A DNA stretch of 64,000 nt. It comes from Kibdelosporangium sp. MJ126-NF4 (GTDB lineage Bacteria > Actinomycetota > Actinomycetes > Mycobacteriales > Pseudonocardiaceae). The position numbers and the translations under genes were made by a program. Each line of letters starts with the position of its first letter. Positions within the stretch are counted from its first letter, which is position 1. The notes under the pieces were generated by a model. It did not search any database, was not told where the DNA came from, and was given only the letters and a program-made list of their open reading frames with translations. Shown in pieces: positions 16,901-24,366 of the stretch. Where the stretch lies: positions 62,001 to 126,000 of the forward strand of contig NZ_CDME01000016.1 in the NCBI RefSeq assembly GCF_000826545.1. The letters run 5' to 3'.

Positions 16901-17248
16901 CGGCGCGGCGGTGACTGGCTCGCCGCCGAGATCCGGCCGCACGTGGACTCGCTGAGCGTCAACGCGCCGACCACGTTGCGGCCGTTCGAGTCCGGCAAGG
17001 TGTCGGCCACGCTGACGCAGGGCTCCCGCACGGTGCCGGTGTCCTACCCGGTGAGCTCCGACTGGTCCGGCTCGCCCAGCCTGCTGATCGGCGACTGGAG
17101 CCAGTGGCGGCCGTGGCACATCGCCCGGCTCGACCCGGAAACCGGGACGCTGACCGCGTTCTGGCCGGGTACGTTCACCGTCGCGGTGACGGTGAACGGC
17201 GTGACGCAGCGGTCGACCATCCAGGTGGCGCTGCGCGCCGCAGCTTGA
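13907..17248 (+). CDS. Secreted phosphodiester glycosidase-metallophosphoesterase fusion
   Basis: The 1113-residue protein has a signal peptide (~1-24), then a phosphodiester glycosidase (NAGPA) domain (~90-395) with AAVNGDFFDINNSN (Asp 121) and NLDGGGSST (Asp 353). An Ig-like region (~420-575) and a jelly-roll-like region (~580-740) follow. Next is a calcineurin-like metallophosphoesterase (~765-990) with VVSDAQF (Asp 770), NGDFVDE (Asp 806), GNHE (838-841), EHHPP (His 911) and GGHVGVFH (His 955). A final Ig-like domain ends the protein. The usual first DxH reads DAQ. GTG 13907 follows GGAG. Likely substrates are cell-wall or environmental sugar phosphodiesters. Confidence 0.9.
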   Translation: MPLRTRVAALPALLLLGLASPAVAAPVVDLPDTTSTLSAVDPAKRIETSRTTRPVAPGVTLSSFDWYEPGDAGGWVRGDSLTVDLGAGTTVDYVDPGAVTKAEPLSTQAGSKRAVAAVNGDFFDINNSNAPEGAGIKSGSLVKSPNTGHNRAVGIDAAGIGRVMEVFFDGTLTTPGGTTKLTQLNSARIDAGGIGVFNPVWGTYSRDRGTQGAAKVAEVIVQNDTVTQVRPTPGADPLPANGYALVGREAGADRLAALKPGDKVTVQYSSRTSDGSKPKALIGGNQPLIRNGQIVAPDDPLHPRTAVGFSADGKKMFLLTVDGRQAPYLLGLNLKDLAAILKEMGAYNALNLDGGGSSTMLAREPGTTELDVENKPSDGGERPVPNGLALYAPAGSGKLTGFWVTTASDRENSPGTDPIPGGRPDRVFPGLTRRLIANGHDETYGPAEGSHTWQASGGGWIGGDGVFHATTKGTAKVSARNGRISGDTTLTVLGPLTRLTPTTTRLSLAGEGATGTVGIVGYDNDGFTAPIEPADVTLDYDRSLLEITPAPDGGLRVKGIKPLGSAVVTATVGQQVTKIPVTVGLESRTFASFDDGDKWTFGSARGTGSVAPVPNGHTGAGLKLSYDFTLSTATRTAYATAPQPIKIPGQPLALGAWVYGNGKGEWTAFTVIDGQGQSRSLYGPYITWTGWKYMEIPVPSGMAFPLTVTRFYTIETKADRQYTGEVLIDDFVAKVPPDVQIPEETTVPDRFVVQDGTVDGRQWRFAVVSDAQFVARNPDSDLVKAARRTLREIKAQKPDFLVINGDFVDEAAPADLQLAHRILTEELGNELKWYYVPGNHEIMGPGTIENFRREFGATNQTFDHKGTRFVLLDSSTGTIRGGGFDQTAMLRKALDTAKSDKSVRSVVVMEHHPPRDPTPAKGSQLSDRQEAAMVEQWLGAFRHETGKGAAFIGGHVGVFHASRVDGVPYLINGNSGKAPSDGSTLGGFTGWSMLGVDNRRGGDWLAAEIRPHVDSLSVNAPTTLRPFESGKVSATLTQGSRTVPVSYPVSSDWSGSPSLLIGDWSQWRPWHIARLDPETGTLTAFWPGTFTVAVTVNGVTQRSTIQVALRAAA

Positions 17249-17266
17249 TCACATGCGCTGGCCCGC

Positions 17267-18658
17267 TTAGGTAGTGGGGAACTCGGCGCCGAGGACGCGC
17301 AGCATCGCCGTGGCTTTCACGACGGTCTCGTCGAACTCGGCGCCGGGCTCCGACGGGTCGATGATCGCCCCGCCGACACCGAAACTCGCCTCCCCCGGCC
17401 GCAGGACGAGGGTACGGATCACGATGGACAGATCGACGTGCCCGGACAGCGAGAAGTAGCCGAGCGCACCGGAGTACACCCCGCGCGGCCCCTGTTCCAG
17501 CGAGTCGATGATCTCCATTGTGCGGATCTTCGGCGCGCCGGTCATCGAGCCGCCGGGGAACGCGGACTGGACACAGTGGACCGGTGAGACGCCGTCGCCG
17601 AGCCGGGCGCGGACCGTGCTGACCAACTGGTGCACGGTCGCGTACGTCTCGACCTCGAAGATCGCGGGCACGTGCACCGAGCCGACGGCCGCGCACCGGC
17701 CGAGGTCGTTGCGGACCAGGTCGACGATCATCAGGTTCTCGGCGCGGTCCTTGTCGTTGGTTGCCAGGTCGAGTCGCAGTGCCAGGTCCTCGGCCGGTGT
17801 CCCGCCGCGGGGCCGGGTTCCCTTGATGGGCCGGGATTCCACCGCCCCGTCGGGCTGGATCCGCAGGAACCGTTCGGGGGACGAGCTCAGCACCGCCATG
17901 TCGCCGAGCCTGAGGTACGCGCCGTAGGGGGCCGGGCTGTGCCGCCGCAGCAACCGGTACGCCTGCCACGGGTCGATGTCGGCGCGCGCGGTGAGCATGT
18001 TGGTCAGGCACACCTCGTAGCTCTCGCCCCGGCGGATCGCGTCCTGACAGCGTTCGATCATCCCGATGTAGGAGTCGCGGCTGTGCCGGGCACGTACCGC
18101 GGCCGCCCGGACGGGCCGGACCGGCTCGGGGTCCGGTAAGGCGGCCAACAGCGCGGCCGTCTCGGTGGTCCAGTCCTGGTCGGCCGACACCAGGTACGTC
18201 TCCCCCGCCGCGTGGTCGACCACGATCGTGCGGTCGACGTACATCATGACCGCGTCCGGATCGGCCGAGGCGAACGCCCGCACCCCGCCGCACTCGGCCT
18301 TCAGCTCGTAACCGAGGTAGCCGACCCAGCCGACGGTGAACCCGAACGGCACGTCCGGCACGTCGACCCGGACCCGCAGCGCGTCCGCGAGCCACGCGAA
18401 GAACCCGGGGCGCGTGACCTCGACGCGTTCCGGAGCGCGCCCCGGCTCGATCCGGGCCACTTCGATGCGGTCCGGCCACGCGCGCACCACCTTGCTTGCC
18501 GCGCCCAGGAACGAGAAGCGCCCGCCGGAGGCCCCAGTTGAGGCACTGTCGAGCCAGAACGCGTACGGCGCGTCCCGGTACAGCGCGTCGAACGCGGCCT
18601 CGGCAGGCACTGGCCAACCGAGCCGCGTGACCTGGATCTCGGTGACCGCGGTGTGCAC
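17267..18658 (-). CDS. pabB: Aminodeoxychorismate synthase component I
   Basis: The 463-residue enzyme converts chorismate and ammonia/glutamine to 4-amino-4-deoxychorismate for folate. Motifs are GWVGYLGYELKAE in the N-terminal half, PIKGTRPRGG, and FPGGSMTGAPKIRTMEIID in the chorismate-binding domain. Neither pabA nor pabC is nearby. I chose GTG 18658; a TTG at 18673 close to GGAGG is an alternative, because the GTG lacks a well-spaced Shine-Dalgarno. The start lies a few bases beyond the stop of the upstream ABC transporter, so the pair is probably cotranscribed. It could be the anthranilate-type homologue TrpE, but the N-terminal signature favours PabB. Confidence 0.88.
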   Translation of the reverse strand: MHTAVTEIQVTRLGWPVPAEAAFDALYRDAPYAFWLDSASTGASGGRFSFLGAASKVVRAWPDRIEVARIEPGRAPERVEVTRPGFFAWLADALRVRVDVPDVPFGFTVGWVGYLGYELKAECGGVRAFASADPDAVMMYVDRTIVVDHAAGETYLVSADQDWTTETAALLAALPDPEPVRPVRAAAVRARHSRDSYIGMIERCQDAIRRGESYEVCLTNMLTARADIDPWQAYRLLRRHSPAPYGAYLRLGDMAVLSSSPERFLRIQPDGAVESRPIKGTRPRGGTPAEDLALRLDLATNDKDRAENLMIVDLVRNDLGRCAAVGSVHVPAIFEVETYATVHQLVSTVRARLGDGVSPVHCVQSAFPGGSMTGAPKIRTMEIIDSLEQGPRGVYSGALGYFSLSGHVDLSIVIRTLVLRPGEASFGVGGAIIDPSEPGAEFDETVVKATAMLRVLGAEFPTT

Positions 18659-18662
18659 CCGA

Positions 18663-20420
18663 TCATTGTTCAACAACCTCCGGGACCAGCAGCTGTGATG
18701 CCGCCAACTCCCGGTACAGCGGTGACGCGGCGAGCAACTGGTCGTGGGTGCCGGTGGCCGCGACTTTTCCGCGTTCCATGACGACGATCCGGTCGGCCGA
18801 CACCACTGTCGACAGGCGGTGCGCGATGAGCAGCACGGTGCACCGCCGCGCGGCCTGGTCGATCGCCTCACGCAACGCGACCTCGTTGCGTGCGTCGAGC
18901 TGCGAGGTTGCCTCGTCCATCAGCAGCACCTGCGGACGCCGGAGCAACGCTCGGGCGATCGCGAGACGCTGGCGCTCGCCGCCGGACAGCGCCACGCCCC
19001 GGGTGCCGACCATGGTGTCCAGGCCGTCCGGCAGTCGTTCGACGAGTTCGGACAGCCTGGTCAGGCGCAGCACGTCGGTGAGTTCCTCGTCGGTGGCGTC
19101 CGGTGCCGCGTAGCGCAGGTTGCTCTCCAGCGTGCCGGACAACGCGGGCGCGTCCTGTTCGACGTAGCCGATCCGACGGCGGACCTCGGCGCGTGTCAGC
19201 TTCGCGATGTCGGTGCCGTCGACGGTGACCATCCCGCTCTCCGGTTCGTAGAACCGCTGGAGCAGGGCGAACAAGGTTGTTTTGCCCGCACCGGACGGGC
19301 CGACGATCGCGGTGCGACCACCGGCAGGCGCCTCGAACGACACGCCGTCCAGCGCGGCCGACCGGCCCGCGTACTGGAACTTGACGTTGTGCACCGCGAT
19401 CGCGGGCGCCCGGTCGTCCACTGCGGTCACCGGCAGGTCGACGTCGGTCTCGATGGCGAGTTCCTCGACGTCCCTGATGCGTTTCACCGCGCCGAGCCCC
19501 TGCTGCAGCATGGTCACGCCCTGGACCAGCTCGGACAACGGCTCGGTCAGGTAGAAGACGGTGAGCAGGAACGCGATCAGCGTCGAGAGCTGCAATGAAC
19601 CGGTGGCCGCCCACGCCCCGCCCGCGCCGAGCACGAGCAGGAACGGCACCGAGAACGCCAGGTTCATGATGCCGCCGACGAGCGCGTTGTACTTCGCGCC
19701 CGCGAACCCGGCGTGCATCGCCTTGCGCGCGGCCTCGGTGATCGCCGCTTCCTCCCGTGCTTCCGCGCCACTGGCCTTGACCGTCCGCGCCGCGCCGAGC
19801 GCGCGATCCAGTCCCGCGCCGACCTCGCCGACCGCCTCCTGAGCCCGGGTGATCACCCGGCGGATCTTCGGCAACAGCACCCCGATGATCACGCCGACCA
19901 GCGCGAGCGATCCGAGCGTCATCCCGGCCAGGCGGGCGTCCAGCGTGAACATCACGATGATCGAGCCGATACCACCCGCGGTGCCCTTGACGACGCTGAT
20001 CAGCGCCTGGGTGGTGGCGCTCTGCAGCAGCGTGCTGTCGGAGGTCACCCGTGAGGTCAGGTCGCCGGGCGCGGCCGCGTCCAGGTCCGGCACGCGCAGC
20101 CGCAGCAACCGGCCGATCAGCTGGCCGCGGACCGAGAACACCACCTTCTCGGCGGTCCGGTCCAGCAGGAACGTGTACACGCCCGCGAGCAGCGACCCGA
20201 CGACGACCAGGACCGCCAGCGTCCCCACCGGGCCGCCCAACGGCGAGGAACTCGCGAGCGCGTCCACCACCGACTTGGTGGCCAACGGTTGCGCCAGGTT
20301 CGCCGCGGCCGACGCGAGCGCGATGACGAGCCCGACGGTCAGCGCGATCCAATGGTTCCTGGCATACCCCAGTAGCGTCCGCACACCTCGATGCTCCACG
20401 TCCGGAATGTGCACAGGCAT
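18663..20420 (-). CDS. ABC transporter, fused permease-ATPase
   Basis: The 585-residue half-transporter has a six-helix exporter-type membrane domain (~15-310) and an ATPase domain (~345-580). The ATPase shows Walker A GPSGAGKTTL, signature LSGGERQRLAIARALL, Walker B VLLMDEATSQLD and the H-loop LIAHRLSTV. It works as a dimer in the cytoplasmic membrane and most likely exports a lipid, drug or peptide; the substrate cannot be read. ATG 20420 is preferred to an upstream frame to 20804, which is non-coding in composition. A well-spaced ribosome site is not evident. Confidence 0.9.
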   Translation of the reverse strand: MPVHIPDVEHRGVRTLLGYARNHWIALTVGLVIALASAAANLAQPLATKSVVDALASSSPLGGPVGTLAVLVVVGSLLAGVYTFLLDRTAEKVVFSVRGQLIGRLLRLRVPDLDAAAPGDLTSRVTSDSTLLQSATTQALISVVKGTAGGIGSIIVMFTLDARLAGMTLGSLALVGVIIGVLLPKIRRVITRAQEAVGEVGAGLDRALGAARTVKASGAEAREEAAITEAARKAMHAGFAGAKYNALVGGIMNLAFSVPFLLVLGAGGAWAATGSLQLSTLIAFLLTVFYLTEPLSELVQGVTMLQQGLGAVKRIRDVEELAIETDVDLPVTAVDDRAPAIAVHNVKFQYAGRSAALDGVSFEAPAGGRTAIVGPSGAGKTTLFALLQRFYEPESGMVTVDGTDIAKLTRAEVRRRIGYVEQDAPALSGTLESNLRYAAPDATDEELTDVLRLTRLSELVERLPDGLDTMVGTRGVALSGGERQRLAIARALLRRPQVLLMDEATSQLDARNEVALREAIDQAARRCTVLLIAHRLSTVVSADRIVVMERGKVAATGTHDQLLAASPLYRELAASQLLVPEVVEQ

Positions 20421-20497
20421 CCGTTTGCGGGATGATCCGCCGTCGTCCTTTCGCGGTGGACAGCGTGTTCGGCAGCCTGGTGTCAAGCAGCGGGGTG

Positions 20498-20755
20498 TCA
20501 GGCGGGTGGTTCGCAGTCGCCGCCCGCGGCGGCGTCGAACTGCACCGAACGGGACGCGTTCATCGCGCCGACGTACTGCTCGTAGTACTGGCGTAGGGCC
20601 GTGGCCGTCGTCTGGTCGAGCGGCTCGGTGCCGCCGTTCTGCCATTCGGCGGCCAACGCGATACCCCGGTCGCGGGCCGGATGGACGACAGCGGGAGGGA
20701 TCGCGCCCTCCTGGCCGTCGTAGTCGGCGATCTCCTGGCCCAGGCTCAGCGCCAT
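20498..20755 (-). CDS. Small protein, C-terminal fragment of a frameshifted gene
   Basis: The 85-residue frame begins MALSLGQEIADYDGQEG and ends in a short acidic/Cys tail; no family is recognised. Upstream of its ATG the same frame continues as ASTVVNA, which joins naturally to the preceding frame (next entry) if one base is restored near 20775. The two pieces then make one protein of ~185 residues. Alternatively, this is a separate gene overlapping its neighbour by 10 bases. It lies 77 bases upstream of the ABC transporter on the same strand. Confidence 0.5.
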   Translation of the reverse strand: MALSLGQEIADYDGQEGAIPPAVVHPARDRGIALAAEWQNGGTEPLDQTTATALRQYYEQYVGAMNASRSVQFDAAAGGDCEPPA

Positions 20756-21054
20756 GGCGTTGACGACGGTCGACGCTCGCCCTTCGTCGACACTGTCCAG
20801 TCACCGACAGTGACCGGCCCGGCGGCGGACTGAGCCGTCCCGGTATCTCGTTGGACGACCATCCGCGTCACCGCGGCATTGCCTGCTATCGATTGCAGGT
20901 GCAGCAATGGGGTACCGGTTCGAGCCGCCCTGTCGTCGACAGCGTGGTCCGCCGGACCTGCTCCGGCCGTGATTTGCCCGCCGCGTCCCCGCGGACCCAA
21001 GTCGCGCCCCATGTGGGCCAGTGTGCTCAGCCGGTTGCCGTACACGCCGGGCAT
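20746..21054 (-). CDS. N-terminal fragment with LQxxxGNxAV motif
   Basis: The 102-residue frame contains LLHLQSIAGNAAVTRMVVQR (~48-67). This motif resembles the LQRxxGNxAVxxLVQR segment near the N-termini of many DUF4157-type and contractile-injection-associated actinobacterial proteins. The last ~8 residues look out of frame. The sensible sequence continues in the frame of the 20498-20755 entry, so a single-base loss near 20775 probably split one gene. No contractile-injection structural gene is in the window, so the functional link is only suggestive. Confidence 0.5.
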   Translation of the reverse strand: MPGVYGNRLSTLAHMGRDLGPRGRGGQITAGAGPADHAVDDRAARTGTPLLHLQSIAGNAAVTRMVVQRDTGTAQSAAGPVTVGDWTVSTKGERRPSSTPWR

Positions 21055-21151
21055 TGATGTCGCCCAGCGGGCATCGGCAGGCGCCCGAAAGGGCGCGAAC
21101 GGGTGAGGAGCGGCATATGTCGCACGACACGCGCTACCGACGTTCGTCCAT

Positions 21152-21178
21152 CAAGGATGTGCTTTTGCACATTCCTTG
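21152..21178. other. Short hairpin in the intergenic region before the histidine kinase
   Basis: CAAGGATGTGC and GCACATTCCTTG are complementary around TTTT with one bulge. It lies between the divergent small-protein gene and the histidine kinase. It may be a terminator-like or attenuator structure; nothing further can be read. Confidence 0.35.
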
Positions 21179-21271
21179 CCGACCGGGCGTCCGCGTTCGA
21201 GGATCGGACTGTCTTAACAGGGTGACGGAGGGCGTACACCCCACTCCCTTTCGTCAGAGAGGCCGAGCCAC

Positions 21272-22645
21272 ATGCCACAACAAAGACACCGGCCGGCCGA
21301 GGAGCACGACGGGGCCACAAGCCCCAGTGACGTTCCCCGGCAGCGAGACGGCTCCCCAGAACGGTCAACGGCGACCGGGGACAGCCAGCCATTGCCGTTT
21401 TACGAGGACACGCAGGCCAAGCCAAGGGGTTCCACGGTGGTCACGCACACTTTGACAGCCGGGCACGCGGGGGAAGTGGCCCACCAGGTCACGCGCGCCC
21501 GAAATCCTTACGCCTACCTCGACCGCTTCAAACAGATCCATCGCCATCCGGTTGCCAGAAGCATCGCGCTGGACGTCCTCGCCGTCGTCGTCGCCGTGCT
21601 CGACGTCTGGCTGATCATCCCCAGCAAGGCGCAGCCGTACTCGGTCGTCCTGTCCGGCGTGGCCTGCGCCGCGCTGGTCTTACGCAGGCGATTTCCCTTC
21701 CTCGCCCTGCTGGTCACCATCCCCGGTTTCCTCGCGGGCTGGGCCCAGATCGCGGCGATGATCGCACTGTTCACCCTGGCCAGGCGCAAACTGTGGATGT
21801 GGCAGACCATGGCCGCGGGCGCGCTGGTGTTCCTGTCGCGGTACGTGCTCTGGCCGTTGGCCGACTTCGCCGACCTGACCTGGCGACAGCACATCTTCCG
21901 GGGCATCTACGGCGTGTTGATGGCGGGCATGCCGATCGCACTCGGCCTGCTGCTGGCGTTGCGCAAGCAGCTGTCGGACCGGTTGACCGAACTGGCCGAG
22001 AGCCGCGAACGAGAACAGCGGCTGCACGAGCAGACCATCCGCTCCGCCGAACGCGCCAGCCTCGCCCGCGAGATGCACGACGTCGTGTCCCACCAGGTCA
22101 CGCTGATCGCCATGCAGGCGGGCGCACTCGCGGTCTCCGCGCACGACGAGGAGTCACGGCAGGGCGCCAACACGATCAGACAGCTGAGCAAACGCACCCT
22201 GGACGAACTGCGTGACCTGGTCGGCGTGCTCAGGTCGGGCACCGTCGACGACGGCGTGCACCCCGGCCTTGAGGAGTTGCCCCTGCTGCTGCGCAACTCC
22301 GAGGTCCCGGTCAAACTGGCCGAGAAGGTGGTGCCCGACTCCGTGCCGCCCGCGGTCTCGCGCGCGGCGTACCGGACCGTGCAGGAGTCGCTGACCAACA
22401 TCCACAAACACTCGCCGGGTGCCAAGGCGGTGATCCGGCTGTTCCCCTGCGGCTCGGCGTTGATCGTGGAAGTGGTCAACGACCAGGCCGACCCGGAGAT
22501 GGCGCACTCCGGCAGGCTCCCCTCGGGCGGACACGGCCTGCTCGGTGTGCGGGAACGGGCGGTCCTGCTCGGCGGCACGTTCCACGCCGGACACACCCCG
22601 GACGGCGGTTTCCGGGTCTGCGTGACCTACCCGATGGAAAACTGA
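21272..22645 (+). CDS. Orphan NarL-type sensor histidine kinase
   Basis: The 457-residue protein has a ~90-residue polar N-terminus, about five transmembrane helices (~95-230), a HisKA_3 dimerisation segment with the phosphoacceptor in LAREMHDVVSHQ (His 269), and a C-terminal HATPase containing GGHGLLGVRERAVLLGG. It would autophosphorylate on His and pass phosphate to a LuxR-type response regulator. No such regulator is adjacent: the next gene on either side is unrelated. ATG 21272 follows GAGAGG. The N-terminal ~55 residues may not all be translated, since an internal GTG is also possible. Confidence 0.88.
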   Translation: MPQQRHRPAEEHDGATSPSDVPRQRDGSPERSTATGDSQPLPFYEDTQAKPRGSTVVTHTLTAGHAGEVAHQVTRARNPYAYLDRFKQIHRHPVARSIALDVLAVVVAVLDVWLIIPSKAQPYSVVLSGVACAALVLRRRFPFLALLVTIPGFLAGWAQIAAMIALFTLARRKLWMWQTMAAGALVFLSRYVLWPLADFADLTWRQHIFRGIYGVLMAGMPIALGLLLALRKQLSDRLTELAESREREQRLHEQTIRSAERASLAREMHDVVSHQVTLIAMQAGALAVSAHDEESRQGANTIRQLSKRTLDELRDLVGVLRSGTVDDGVHPGLEELPLLLRNSEVPVKLAEKVVPDSVPPAVSRAAYRTVQESLTNIHKHSPGAKAVIRLFPCGSALIVEVVNDQADPEMAHSGRLPSGGHGLLGVRERAVLLGGTFHAGHTPDGGFRVCVTYPMEN

Positions 22646-22656
22646 CGACAGCACCT

Positions 22657-22774
22657 CGTGAGTGTTTTGTCCGGTTAGAACCGGCCGAACCGCTCACGAC
22701 ACTCTTTCCAGCTAGGCTGGTAGGGTGTCGTGAGCGGTTCGGCCATCCGGTTCTAACCGGACAAAACACTCACG
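22657..22774. repeat. 118-bp dyad element (nested hairpins), probable bidirectional terminator
   Basis: The left arm 22657-22702 (46 nt) is complementary to 22725-22774 without mismatch apart from a 4-nt insertion (ATCC) in the right arm. The centre holds a further hairpin CCAGC-TAG-GCTGG (22708-22720), and each arm contains its own palindrome CCGGTTAGAACCGG. It sits exactly between the convergent histidine kinase and rbpA genes, so termination in both directions is likely. The regular nested design also suggests a dispersed palindromic intergenic element. Confidence 0.85.
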
Positions 22775-22779
22775 GAGGC

Positions 22780-23121
22780 TCAGCCTTCGCGCTGCGCGCG
22801 GAGCTTGGCCAATGCCTCGGCGAGGATCGCCTCGCCGTCGGCGTCCGACCTGCGCTCCTTCACGTACGCCAGGTGAGTCTTGTACGGCTCGTTCCGGGGT
22901 GCGTTGGGCGGCGCCTGCTGGTCACGGCCACCCGGCAGACCACAGCGCGGGCAGTCCCACGACTCCGGCTCCTCCGCGTCGACCGCGAACGACGGACGGG
23001 ACTCGTGCCCGTTCGCACACCAATAGGACACTCGGCGACGCGGAGCGGACTCACCGCGTTCCGACTCGCCCATCGGTCCAGCGCCGACCCGGGTTCCCCG
23101 AATCGCGTTACCACCAGCCAT
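22780..23121 (-). CDS. rbpA: RNA polymerase-binding protein RbpA
   Basis: The 113-residue protein matches the actinobacterial RbpA family, which binds the sigma/core RNA polymerase and stabilises open promoter complexes. Visible are the N-terminal AIRGTRVG, the central beta-barrel region with two Cys pairs (YWCANGH and CPRCG), and the C-terminal sigma-interacting helix containing HLAYVKERRS and ILAEALAKLR. Its length is typical. ATG 23121 has GAGGG just upstream. It lies downstream of secG, as in many actinobacteria. Confidence 0.9.
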   Translation of the reverse strand: MAGGNAIRGTRVGAGPMGESERGESAPRRRVSYWCANGHESRPSFAVDAEEPESWDCPRCGLPGGRDQQAPPNAPRNEPYKTHLAYVKERRSDADGEAILAEALAKLRAQREG

Positions 23122-23203
23122 TGGCCCTCACACCCCCATCACTCACGGCATTCCCGCAACGGTTGACCAGTGAACACTCGTACGTCCCCAGCGTGCGCAG
23201 TGT

Positions 23204-23437
23204 TCACGCGATCTTGATCAGCAACCCGAGCCCGACGATGCAGATCAGCCAGATGACACCGACCACCAGAGTGGCCCGGTCCAGGTTCTTCTCGACCACG
23301 CTCGACCCCGAGAGGCTGGACTGCATGCCGCCACCGAACAGCGAGGACAAACCACCGCCGCGGCCGCGGTGCAGCAGCACCAAGAGGATCAAGAGCACGC
23401 TCGTGGCGACCAAACCGATTTTCAGAGCCAGTTCCAT
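23204..23437 (-). CDS. secG: Preprotein translocase subunit SecG
   Basis: The 77-residue membrane protein has two transmembrane helices (~5-22 and ~56-75) and a short glycine-rich loop containing GGGLSSLFGGGM, diagnostic of SecG. It assists SecYE in protein export. The position after tpiA in the gap-pgk-tpiA-secG cluster is conserved in actinobacteria. The 136-bp gap to tpiA is relatively AT-rich and may carry its own promoter. ATG 23437 has GAGG 6 bases upstream. Confidence 0.94.
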   Translation of the reverse strand: MELALKIGLVATSVLLILLVLLHRGRGGGLSSLFGGGMQSSLSGSSVVEKNLDRATLVVGVIWLICIVGLGLLIKIA

Positions 23438-23573
23438 TTCATCCTCGCTGTCGCACGGCAGGACTCACAGGTTACCTCCTACGTGTCCTGCTTTGACCAC
23501 GGGCCGTGCAAAGACCCAACACTTGTGTTACATGACTAAGCGTTCCGGCAACCGGATTCCGAGTTTTTATCAC

Positions 23574-24359
23574 CTACACGAACGGTCCGCCCGCAGCCAT
23601 GGCTGAGAGCTTGGTGAACTCCTCGCCATCCAGGCTCGCACCGCCGACCAGAGCACCGTCGATGTCGGGCTGCGCGATCAGGTCGGAGATGTTTCCCGAC
23701 TTCACCGAACCGCCGTACAGCACACGCACCGCGGTCGCGATCTCGGCGCCGTACTTCTCCTCGAGCTGCTTGCGGATCGCGCCGCACACTTCCTGTGCGT
23801 CCGCCGGGGTGGCGACCTTGCCGGTGCCGATCGCCCAGACCGGTTCGTAGGCCACGACGACCTTGGCCACCTGCTCGGCCTTGAGTCCCTTGAGGGCGGC
23901 GATGAGCTGGTCGTTGCAGTGAACGACGTGCCCGGCGGCCTCCCGCACGTCGAGCTTCTCGCCGACGCACAGGATGGGCGTGATGCCGTGCTTGAGGGCC
24001 TGCTTGACCTTCTTGTTGACCAGCTCGTCGCTTTCCTCGTGGTACTCGCGGCGCTCGGAGTGGCCGACCACGACGTACTGGCAGCCGAGCTTGGCGAGCA
24101 TCAGGCCGGAGATGTCACCGGTGTAGGCGCCGGAGTCGTGCGGGGCCACGTCCTGCGCCCCGTGCTTGATCTGGAGTTTGTCGCCCTCGATCACGTTCTG
24201 CACGGCGCGGATCGCGGTGAACGGCGGCAGGACCGCGACCTCCACCTTCGCGTAGTACTTCTCCGGCAGCGAGAACGCGATCTTCTGCACCAGTGCGATG
24301 GCCTCGAGGTGGTTGAGGTTCATCTTCCAGTTGCCGGCGATCAGCGGCGTGCGAGCCAT
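23574..24359 (-). CDS. tpiA: Triosephosphate isomerase
   Basis: The 261-residue TIM-barrel enzyme interconverts dihydroxyacetone phosphate and glyceraldehyde-3-phosphate. The substrate Lys lies in AGNWKMN (Lys 12), the electrophilic His in VVGHSERR (~100), and the catalytic Glu in [13 protein letters not shown] (~171). The C-terminal phosphate loop [10 protein letters not shown] is intact. It follows pgk by 7 bases, so the two are cotranscribed. Confidence 0.96.
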   Translation of the reverse strand: MARTPLIAGNWKMNLNHLEAIALVQKIAFSLPEKYYAKVEVAVLPPFTAIRAVQNVIEGDKLQIKHGAQDVAPHDSGAYTGDISGLMLAKLGCQYVVVGHSERREYHEESDELVNKKVKQALKHGITPILCVGEKLDVREAAGHVVHCNDQLIAALKGLKAEQVAKVVVAYEPVWAIGTGKVATPADAQEVCGAIRKQLEEKYGAEIATAVRVLYGGSVKSGNISDLIAQPDIDGALVGGASLDGEEFTKLSAMAAGGPFV

Positions 24360-24366
24360 CTTTTAC

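Noticed and set aside
14144..17119. Very long open frame on the minus strand (991 codons) opposite the phosphodiester glycosidase gene
   Set aside because: It is the mirror of a high-GC coding region; its product is Arg/Ala/Gly/Pro-rich with no family motif, and the plus-strand frame has clear catalytic motifs.
22657..22774. CRISPR-like or tRNA-like interpretation of the palindromic element
   Set aside because: There is only one dyad, no repeat-spacer periodicity, and no cloverleaf or anticodon arm. No CRISPR array or tRNA/rRNA gene was seen anywhere in the window.
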